From positions 1 through 43,390 of the IMG/VR virus record IMGVR_UViG_3300025313_000038: DNA of 43,390 nt; one strand, given 5' to 3'. Positions 32,429-37,508 of this stretch are shown here, piece after piece (the first letter of the stretch is position 1; the number at the start of each line of letters is the position of its first letter). Under the pieces are notes generated by a model. The model saw only the letters and a list, made by a program, of their open reading frames with translations. It was not told where the DNA came from and did not search any database. This DNA is from a virus. The translations under genes and the position numbers were made by a program.

Positions 32429-32462
32429 AAGAAGAGTGGGAATATTACTCCCCACTCTTCTT
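32429..32462. other. Perfect 12-bp hairpin, 10-nt loop
   Basis: AAGAAGAGTGGG (32429-32440) and CCCACTCTTCTT (32451-32462) are exact inverted copies. The structure covers the last codons of the upstream gene and ends just before the next ribosome binding site. It has the same 12-bp/10-nt geometry as the hairpin at 9133. A translation-control or processing role is possible. Confidence 0.7.
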
Positions 32463-32732
32463 AGGAATGAAACCGACGACCGAAATATTCAGATTCTTCA
32501 GGATCGTATACTGAGCATCTACACGATGACGATAATTGGAAATCAGTGACAGTAACAGTTGCCTACATCCACTGTGAGGATTATCATACGTCTCAATAGA
32601 CACAAGGTCGCTGCTCATGCTTGCCAACCTGCAAACTGGATCTGCAAACACAGCCTTGGTTGGCACATATGTCCTTTCCAGCAACCAAATAACGATAACA
32701 ATCCACAGTGGGTAATCGGCGATTGTCTTCAT
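32445..32732 (-). CDS. Hypothetical protein with N-terminal hydrophobic segment, holin-like candidate
   Basis: This 95-residue protein starts M-K-T-I-A-D-Y-P-L-W-I-V-I-V-I-W-L-L-E-R, a short hydrophobic stretch (8-18) that could be a membrane anchor. The rest is mixed alpha/beta. Its start overlaps the lipoprotein stop as ATGA. Being beside the endolysin and a lipoprotein, it may be part of the lysis group, but one short hydrophobic segment is weak evidence for a holin. Confidence 0.5.
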   Translation of the reverse strand: MKTIADYPLWIVIVIWLLERTYVPTKAVFADPVCRLASMSSDLVSIETYDNPHSGCRQLLLSLISNYRHRVDAQYTILKNLNISVVGFIPKKSGE

Positions 32733-33256
32733 GTATCAAGATCCTTCGAGATTCCCAACTCTTCCAGGAATGCATCAGATGCATTGAGTGGCACAAACAC
32801 GAATGTCGGCATGATATTCGACAGCGCAACAAGCCAGTTGGCAACTGTCCCATACCCTTCCCACACGATTGCAGGAACCTCCTTCGCAACCACAACCTTC
32901 CATCCATTCTTCATGAGTGCATCGACGAGATCAGCAATCGTCTTACAATTACAAAAATTGCCTCCTCTAGCAATGTCTCCTGCGATGTCCAACGTTTGCT
33001 TTGATGCAGTATTGATAGCGGTGAATGCCCATCCCTCTTTCAGAGGCCAGATGAATACAACATTGCCAGTGTCTCTCATCATGATAAACGTGCCTGGAAT
33101 CTCTCCCAATGCAGCACGAATACCATTGACGGTCGTGCCAACTTGCAGCGCGAGGATCTCTCCATCCGGAGGAGGAGGCAATGCTGCACCAGCACATGCA
33201 CTGAGCAGCAGAGAGATTATGGCAATCACAATCGGAGCTTTCATGAAAATCTTCAT
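32729..33256 (-). CDS. Predicted lipoprotein, 175 residues
   Basis: The N-terminus M-K-I-F-M-K-A-P-I-V-I-A-I-I-S-L-L-L-S-A-C is a lipoprotein signal peptide with the lipobox L-S-A-C; the mature part begins with a Pro-rich linker P-P-P-P. A C-x-C pair lies near residue 102. AAAGG and AAGG lie just before the ATG at 33256. A phage-encoded lipoprotein near the endolysin might block superinfection, or help disrupt the outer membrane like an outer spanin, but it is longer than known spanins. Confidence 0.65.
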   Translation of the reverse strand: MKIFMKAPIVIAIISLLLSACAGAALPPPPDGEILALQVGTTVNGIRAALGEIPGTFIMMRDTGNVVFIWPLKEGWAFTAINTASKQTLDIAGDIARGGNFCNCKTIADLVDALMKNGWKVVVAKEVPAIVWEGYGTVANWLVALSNIMPTFVFVPLNASDAFLEELGISKDLDT

Positions 33257-33564
33257 TTCCTTTTCCTTTCTATGTATTGAAATTCGGTATCGGTCACTCT
33301 ATAACGCAAAACTTGCTTTCTGTATTTACATTTGTTGATAAGTTCTACAGAAGAAACAGGGATAGCACCAGCACGGATCGCTCTTGCTCTCATTCCTGCC
33401 GTAAGATCGTAATGAGGATGAAGAGGATGGTCTTGAAACCAATGTCTCTTCATGCCAATTCTCTTCGCAAACAAATGCAGTTCGTTGGTGTCACTGTTAT
33501 CTGTCATCATGTGACACCAACGAACTATTGTCAACGTCTTCTGCGGAGGATCAACGTAAATCAA
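33253..33564 (-). CDS. DUF4031-family protein
   Basis: The 103-residue protein fits DUF4031: M-I-Y-V-D at the start, H-M-M-T-D, E-L-H-L-F-A-K-R-I-G, W-F-Q-D-H-P, P-H-Y-D-L and A-I-R-A-G-A. The many conserved His and Asp suggest a metal-binding enzyme, but the family has no known role. The start is TTG at 33564, with AGGA 9 nt upstream; it overlaps the upstream gene by 14 nt and the lipoprotein by 4 nt. Confidence 0.8.
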   Translation of the reverse strand: MIYVDPPQKTLTIVRWCHMMTDNSDTNELHLFAKRIGMKRHWFQDHPLHPHYDLTAGMRARAIRAGAIPVSSVELINKCKYRKQVLRYRVTDTEFQYIERKRK

Positions 33565-33796
33565 CTCTGAAGATCCTATAAGAGAACGTGAAGTCTGTAT
33601 CCGATACAGTGTCGCTATCAGAGCCAGGGTAGCAGATCATGCCATCAGGACATTCTCCTACATCGACGCCACCACTGTCAGAGCCAGGGTAGCAGATCAT
33701 GCCATCAGGACAGTTATCTTGTGCAGCAACGCTAATCACTCCGACGAGAGCAACAAGCATTGCCAACAGTGCTAGAACAACAATTGTTTTCTTCAT
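33551..33796 (-). CDS. Small secreted Cys-repeat protein
   Basis: The 81-residue protein has a classical signal peptide (M-K-K-T-I-V-V-L-A-L-L-A-M-L-V) with an A-A cleavage site near residue 25. The mature part of about 56 residues has two copies of C-P-D-G-M-I-C-Y-P-G-S-D-S, so four cysteines in two C-x5-C pairs, likely disulfide-bonded outside the cytoplasm. AGGAGG precedes the ATG by 10 nt. The repeat is copied at the DNA level (35 of 35 bases). Role is unknown; host-envelope modification or exclusion is possible. Confidence 0.65.
   Translation of the reverse strand: MKKTIVVLALLAMLVALVGVISVAAQDNCPDGMICYPGSDSGGVDVGECPDGMICYPGSDSDTVSDTDFTFSYRIFRVDLR
33618..33712 (-). repeat. Two identical 35-bp direct repeats, 60-bp period
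   Basis: The 35 bp at 33618-33652 recur exactly at 33678-33712 inside the secreted-protein gene, 20 codons apart. Perfect identity, including third codon positions, points to a recent duplication. Confidence 0.85.
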
Positions 33797-33836
33797 CAGT
33801 CAATTTACCTCCTCTCGCAGATATTCTATAGTAGTG

Positions 33837-34004
33837 CTATGGTCTAACAGTGACCAAGCAACTTCCAACAAAGTACACCTTCGGCTGAACTTTATCAACC
33901 AAGCCGTATCCAGTCAACACCTTTCTGACTGGATACTTTGGATACATGCCAGTCGGTGTAAGAACTCTGTGAATGCGACTCATAGACTCCAGTTTCAACA
34001 ACAT
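33837..34004 (-). CDS. Hypothetical protein, 55 residues
   Basis: The start at 34004 (M-L-L-K-L-E-S-M-S) is chosen because GGAGAGGAGG lies 8 nt upstream; the longer frame to 34256 has no such site and runs across two other coding frames. The protein is basic and beta-rich (V-R-K-V-L-T-G-Y-G-L-V). No family is recognised. Confidence 0.5.
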   Translation of the reverse strand: MLLKLESMSRIHRVLTPTGMYPKYPVRKVLTGYGLVDKVQPKVYFVGSCLVTVRP

Positions 34005-34009
34005 GTCGA

Positions 34010-34195
34010 TTACCTCCTCTCCATAGGATTCCTTCCCATCAGCATATGTAAATACTGCCATCCTGTGACGGCGAGAGTCACAACTACGATAATGACGAAC
34101 AGTGTTGGCTTGTTCGTTGCGATAGTAGCATATATCATAAACACAATGGAGAATAGCAACGATATAGATAATATAGAATTTATCAGCATTCTCAT
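34010..34195 (-). CDS. Two-helix membrane protein, 61 residues
   Basis: Two hydrophobic segments (about 3-25 and 31-49) separated by a short polar turn are followed by a tail with R-N-P-M-E-R-R. The ATG at 34195 overlaps the upstream stop as ATGA. Size and two helices fit a small holin or anti-holin, but the nearby endolysin gene is not adjacent. A longer frame in the track (to 34279) has no supporting start. Confidence 0.55.
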   Translation of the reverse strand: MRMLINSILSISLLFSIVFMIYATIATNKPTLFVIIVVVTLAVTGWQYLHMLMGRNPMERR

Positions 34196-34371
34196 AGAAC
34201 AACTCCAATGCCGACATACACAATAGCGAGTATGAGCATAACGGCAGTAAATACAATCATTGCTCTTGCCGCCTTCCAATTTCTCCTCACAGTGAAGATA
34301 ATTCCTGTAATGGAAAACATCATAGCAATTACAGCACTAAAAACAGCAGGAAATGACTCTGTAACATTCAT
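34192..34371 (-). CDS. Two-helix membrane protein, 59 residues
   Basis: M-N-V-T-E-S-F-P is followed by two hydrophobic helices (8-28 and 38-59) with the basic turn R-R-N-W-K-A-A-R between. The ATG at 34371 overlaps the stop of the microprotein gene before it and its own stop overlaps the next start, forming an ATGA chain. The frame can be read upstream to GTG at 34485, but coupling supports the shorter form. Holin is a possible role. Confidence 0.55.
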   Translation of the reverse strand: MNVTESFPAVFSAVIAMMFSITGIIFTVRRNWKAARAMIVFTAVMLILAIVYVGIGVVL

Positions 34372-34457
34372 ACTAGGCTCAGTATGTACACCAATAGCTT
34401 CAACGCAATATATGTCACAAGTGTTATCGCAAATATTGCAAAGAAAATTTTCAGCAT
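34368..34457 (-). CDS. Single-helix membrane microprotein, 29 residues
   Basis: The frame M-L-K-I-F-F-A-I-F-A-I-T-L-V encodes one transmembrane helix. The stop forms ATGA with the next gene start, and GAGG lies about 10 nt upstream. It is too short for a homology call, but the two-sided coupling makes translation plausible. Confidence 0.45.
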   Translation of the reverse strand: MLKIFFAIFAITLVTYIALKLLVYILSLV

Positions 34458-34481
34458 CTCGTCCATACCTCACCAAACTTG

Positions 34482-35129
34482 TCACACATCATTATACACG
34501 AAAATGGAATTGATGGCATCTGCATAAATTCGAATGTATCCAAAGCTCTGTAAATGCCATGTTATTTGCCTGTCTCTGACGTTCATAACAGGATCACTGC
34601 TCATTGCGTGAGTCTCTATGATGACCATCAATGGTTGCCAATAATCAATCTCAACACTCTTCAGCACGTGCAACTCATAACCTTCGACATCGACAACAAG
34701 CAAATCGAAGCCAGGCTTGATACTCTCGCTCCAAAGTATGTCGTGAAGCAACACAGGATTGACTGTCAATACACGTGCTCCAGGAACTCGTAAACCTGCC
34801 TTCTGTATGAATCCCTCGTCGGCAGTGTTTATATCATAGCGACAGAATAATTCTACAGGTTTCTCGTCATCAGACACAAACTCCTTCAGGACAAGCACAC
34901 TTAGATGAGATTTGTGATTCTCTACACATTTCTCGTATAATTCGGGAACTGGCTCAATATATACCCCTTTCCAGCCAATTGCAGCGAGAAAATAGGTGTT
35001 TGAGTATGAAATTCCGTCATTTGCGCCGACTTCTACGAATGTTCCATCAGTCTTATAACCGAAGAAACCATTGTATATCTCAGCCAATCCTTTGATCTGA
35101 CAGTCATGACGAATCGTGTACATATTCAT
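34482..35129 (-). CDS. FkbM-family methyltransferase
   Basis: The 215-residue protein has G-T-F-V-E-V-G-A-N-D-G (SAM motif I), G-V-Y-I-E-P-V-P-E at strand 2 and D-L-L-V-V-D-V-E-G-Y-E, the typical FkbM motif with V-L-K-S-V-E. FkbM enzymes O-methylate sugars or small molecules. Unlike the other methyltransferases at 17-19 kb it is isolated among small genes. Its start forms ATGA with the tag-bearing gene. It could modify capsular or virion glycans. Confidence 0.8.
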   Translation of the reverse strand: MNMYTIRHDCQIKGLAEIYNGFFGYKTDGTFVEVGANDGISYSNTYFLAAIGWKGVYIEPVPELYEKCVENHKSHLSVLVLKEFVSDDEKPVELFCRYDINTADEGFIQKAGLRVPGARVLTVNPVLLHDILWSESIKPGFDLLVVDVEGYELHVLKSVEIDYWQPLMVIIETHAMSSDPVMNVRDRQITWHLQSFGYIRIYADAINSIFVYNDV

Positions 35130-35563
35130 TCTCGTCTCAGAGCTTTACGCTCTTTATCTGTCATGTTTACAAGCATATTACATAGAGCTTGTCTCCTTGC
35201 ATAATCAAGAAACAGCTTTGATCTTATAAACTCATCTAATTTTTCCTGTTCTTGCATGTTATCTGGAGCCCAACCAATTTCCATCATAGCACCGTCTAGA
35301 AGTTCTTCAGATGCATATTCCAAATCCACTTCTAGATTTTCTCTCTCCCATCGTGTTGGCTTGACATAGTTCTCGAAGTCTGCAACACTCTTCTTTATCA
35401 TGGATTCCATTTCTTTTGGGACCAATCCTGTGTATGCTTTTCTTCCAGCAGTCTTTCGCGAACGTCCTTCTTCAGATGATCCACCAACCAATCCAGGTCT
35501 ACCAGCATGACCATGAAAACCAGACCCTTCACCACCTTTATTTACACGAATTGTGTATTTCAT
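35126..35563 (-). CDS. Small tag-bearing protein, 145 residues
   Basis: The start M-K-Y-T-I-R-V-N at 35563 follows AGGTG by 5 nt; the longer frame to 35650 crosses the previous gene. Residues 9-29 are the tag K-G-G-E-G-S-G-F-H-G-H-A-G-R-P-G-L-V-G-G-S, nearly identical to the internal copy in the minor head protein. The rest is helical and charged with no ADP-ribosyltransferase motifs. Because the tag is also on a head protein, virion packaging is a reasonable guess. Confidence 0.6.
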   Translation of the reverse strand: MKYTIRVNKGGEGSGFHGHAGRPGLVGGSSEEGRSRKTAGRKAYTGLVPKEMESMIKKSVADFENYVKPTRWERENLEVDLEYASEELLDGAMMEIGWAPDNMQEQEKLDEFIRSKLFLDYARRQALCNMLVNMTDKERKALRRE

Positions 35564-35565
35564 AA

Positions 35566-35934
35566 TCACCTGCTTATAACGCTTTGTGTCTTTCTCCACT
35601 CGCTCTGAATCTCTGACATCAGAGCGTTTCTCGTCTCTTCTGCTGCCCACTCTGGAATCTCTGTTGAAATAGCCTCTTGAGTCGCCTTATACTTCACTAT
35701 GAGATCTTCTTGAGCACTATTCTCAACACCTTGTACTCGTGCTGTCTCTTGTAATTCTACACAGCGTTCAGAACAGACAGGAGTCCTCTTTGCTGACTTG
35801 TTCACTGTCTCTTCGCTTATGACGCATGCCAGCATCAGAACGCCAAGGACGATCCCGATGAGGAGCGTTCTGTATTGCAATTTCCTTGCTTCCCACAGCA
35901 ATCGGTAATTCTTGAAATTGAACTTTGTCTTCAT
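35566..35934 (-). CDS. Predicted lipoprotein/membrane-anchored helical protein
   Basis: M-K-T-K-F-N-F-K-N-Y is followed by L-L-I-G-I-V-L-G-V-L-M-L-A-C, with a possible lipobox M-L-A-C. The mature part has C-S-E-R-C and then a long helical, Glu/Gln-rich region, a layout like an inner or outer spanin. AAGGAG lies 7 nt before the ATG at 35934. It shares 167 nt with the zinc-ribbon gene in another frame; overlapping lysis genes are common in phages. Confidence 0.5.
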   Translation of the reverse strand: MKTKFNFKNYRLLWEARKLQYRTLLIGIVLGVLMLACVISEETVNKSAKRTPVCSERCVELQETARVQGVENSAQEDLIVKYKATQEAISTEIPEWAAEETRNALMSEIQSEWRKTQSVISR

Positions 35935-36097
35935 TATTTGTCTCCTTGAGTTCAACAGCTTCGTTTTCCGCACAAACGTATCTCTTGTCCACTTTTGTCA
36001 TGATGTAAACATATGCACCACATCTCTTACAATTCACACCGCGTGCATCATTGACGATATTATTACGACGACTACAAATAGGACAAGAAACAATCAT
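35768..36097 (-). CDS. Zinc-ribbon protein overlapping the next gene
   Basis: The 109-residue frame starts M-I-V-S-C-P-I-C-S-R-R-N and has C-K-R-C-G about 20 residues later, a zinc ribbon. The ATG forms ATGA with the upstream stop. The C-terminal 55 residues lie on top of the lipoprotein frame, and only the first half has clear family features, so the 3' end may be read little or the protein may be bipartite. Confidence 0.55.
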   Translation of the reverse strand: MIVSCPICSRRNNIVNDARGVNCKRCGAYVYIMTKVDKRYVCAENEAVELKETNNEDKVQFQELPIAVGSKEIAIQNAPHRDRPWRSDAGMRHKRRDSEQVSKEDSCLF

Positions 36098-36222
36098 TCT
36101 CGCATTCTCTCTTCATCTGTTACAGTCTTCGAATACAGCATGAGATGTACGAAGAAGATGACACATACAATAATCCATGATCCGCAGCATACGAGACCAA
36201 TGCCTATCAGATACTCATTCAT
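36094..36222 (-). CDS. Single-pass membrane microprotein, 42 residues
   Basis: M-N-E-Y-L-I-G-I-G-L-V-C-C-G-S-W-I-I-V-C-V-I-F-F-V is one membrane helix, followed by a charged tail T-D-E-E-R-M-R-E. Stop and start overlaps (ATGA) link it to both neighbours. No family is recognised. Confidence 0.5.
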   Translation of the reverse strand: MNEYLIGIGLVCCGSWIIVCVIFFVHLMLYSKTVTDEERMRE

Positions 36223-36362
36223 CTCTCTTCATCCTCTTCGAACATGTCATCAGGAGTGAATGCTTGCGCCTCTCGAGCGATATATCCTTCTTTCTCTAGG
36301 ATCTCCTCATCGCAGCATTCTTCTTCTTCTTCTTCATCGTCATCATTGTCCGGAGGAATCAT
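36219..36362 (-). CDS. Acidic 47-residue protein
   Basis: M-I-P-P-D-N-D-D-D followed by six Glu and C-C-D-E-E make it extremely acidic (about 20 Asp/Glu of 47). Small acidic phage proteins often mimic DNA to block host enzymes, but no homolog is recognised. It is linked to both neighbours by 4-nt overlaps. Confidence 0.5.
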   Translation of the reverse strand: MIPPDNDDDEEEEEECCDEEILEKEGYIAREAQAFTPDDMFEEDEER

Positions 36363-36520
36363 TCTTCACTGTCCAGTACGACGAACGTCTCGTCGCCAGG
36401 CTCTCTAAGATCTTCTACCAAATCGACAACAGTCAATTCCTTGTACGCAACCGTCACTTCGATGTCGCCATGCTTCTCTGCGACTTTATTGAGCATATCG
36501 ATGAGCTTGTACAGTTTCAT
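36359..36520 (-). CDS. Hypothetical protein, 53 residues
   Basis: M-K-L-Y-K-L-I-D-M-L-N-K-V begins a compact helix-strand protein with an acidic C-terminus. GGAAGTGAAG lies before the ATG at 36520. The pattern (helix, V-T-V-A-Y strand, E-P-G-D-E, V-V-L-D strand) resembles a small phage family seen beside replication or zinc genes, but I cannot name it. Confidence 0.5.
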   Translation of the reverse strand: MKLYKLIDMLNKVAEKHGDIEVTVAYKELTVVDLVEDLREPGDETFVVLDSEE

Positions 36521-36524
36521 GTCT

Positions 36525-36689
36525 TCACTTCCCTAGACACACATGCTTCCATAGCAATCTGATGATTACACACCACTTGCGCAACCAGGCAGTAGACTTG
36601 TAATGAGCAGCAATTTCGGCACCTTTCATCAGTTCATTGCCCAACTCTGGATCATACAGCATCAGAATCCTCAAGGATGTTTCTTTCAT
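36525..36689 (-). CDS. Hypothetical protein, 54 residues
   Basis: M-K-E-T-S-L-R-I-L-M-L-Y-D starts a mostly helical protein with a basic, Trp-rich C-terminus (W-L-R-K-W-C-V-I-I-R-L-L-W-K). The C-terminal helix is amphipathic and may bind membrane. GGAG lies 7 nt before the ATG, which overlaps the upstream stop as ATGA. Confidence 0.5.
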   Translation of the reverse strand: MKETSLRILMLYDPELGNELMKGAEIAAHYKSTAWLRKWCVIIRLLWKHVCLGK

Positions 36690-36919
36690 GTCGGTGCTCC
36701 GCACTGCTCACAGAACTTATCTGTAGAAGATACTTTACACTGGCAATACTTGCATCTCTTCTCATGCTGTGATAGCATTTGCAGGTAAGCAGGATCGCAA
36801 AGAATTACATTCTTTTTTGGCAATGCTGTAATCTCTTGTGAAGCAAGAATGACTCTCATCATCGCAGCAGACTCGAACTCGTTTGCAGTCACACCAGGAT
36901 GTTTCACAGTCTTATTCAT
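36686..36919 (-). CDS. Zinc-ribbon protein, 77 residues
   Basis: The start at 36919 (M-N-K-T-V-K-H-P) has GGAG 8 nt upstream and overlaps the previous stop as ATGA. The C-terminus has C-K-Y-C-Q-C and C-E-Q-C-G-A, a zinc ribbon like those at the ends of many small regulators. The N-terminal part is helical. Function unknown. Confidence 0.6.
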   Translation of the reverse strand: MNKTVKHPGVTANEFESAAMMRVILASQEITALPKKNVILCDPAYLQMLSQHEKRCKYCQCKVSSTDKFCEQCGAPT

Positions 36920-37128
36920 TGATAATTCTCCACGACAGCCATAACCCATGGCATCTCATCTTCTTTGATTACTCCGCATCCCATGTTTCTACCAATGTAC
37001 TCACAGGGAGCAGGGTATCCATTCACGAACCTTGCAGATGGAGGATGAATGTCTGTACACTCTTTGGTGACGACACCACAGTAAATACACTTATAACCAA
37101 CTATTTTCCTTATGATTTTCGTATTCAT
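36916..37128 (-). CDS. Zinc-binding hypothetical protein, 70 residues
   Basis: The protein starts M-N-T-K-I-I-R-K and has C-I-Y-C-G followed by further Cys in C-E-Y and M-G-C-G, consistent with a metal site. AGGAG lies about 15 nt before the ATG, farther than usual. This gene is the first downstream of the long non-coding gap and probably heads the operon of small proteins. Confidence 0.55.
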   Translation of the reverse strand: MNTKIIRKIVGYKCIYCGVVTKECTDIHPPSARFVNGYPAPCEYIGRNMGCGVIKEDEMPWVMAVVENYQ

Positions 37129-37508
37129 ATACTACTAAACTTCACTCCTTCTATATACGAAAATCAACATTTTTCCTACTCGTCATCGTTGCTCTCTCGC
37201 TGCCTTCATACAAAATTTTTACAATTTTTACAAAATCTCCTCCCTATACGAAAATGATCTTTTATAAAAATTCCTTGCTCTCTCAACTACATCTTTACTG
37301 TCTTTCCAAACACATAGCTCAAATGTTCTACCGAAAACACGGGCATTTTCCTTTAGCTCAAACGTTCTATATGAGGACTCCTCTGCGCCCACCGTCCATT
37401 ACTCTCCTATAGAAAATTTTACAAAAACACCACCGGAGGACTGTATATCAAATTTGATATAACCGTCATTGTACAATAATCACTCTCATTTACTCTCTAC
37501 ACAGTAAT
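37129..37508. promoter_or_regulatory. AT-rich non-coding regulatory gap
   Basis: About 380 nt without a gene separates the terminase from the small-gene operon. It holds the palindrome at 37444, two copies of TAGCTCAAAYGTTCTA (37315-37330, 37354-37369) and two copies of an ATTTTCGTATA-type leader followed by a purine-rich binding site (minus strand; 37145-37167, 37238-37259). I see no convincing -35/-10 pair, so promoter placement is open. Confidence 0.6.
37444..37461. other. Perfect 18-bp palindrome, operator-like
   Basis: TATATCAAATTTGATATA is an uninterrupted palindrome, 48 nt downstream of the terminase stop on the minus strand. This is the size of a dimeric repressor site. Confidence 0.6.

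Noticed and set aside
33618-33712. Att sites or CRISPR from 35-bp direct repeats
   Set aside because: Only two copies, in frame, at a 60-bp period inside one gene; a coding duplication explains them.
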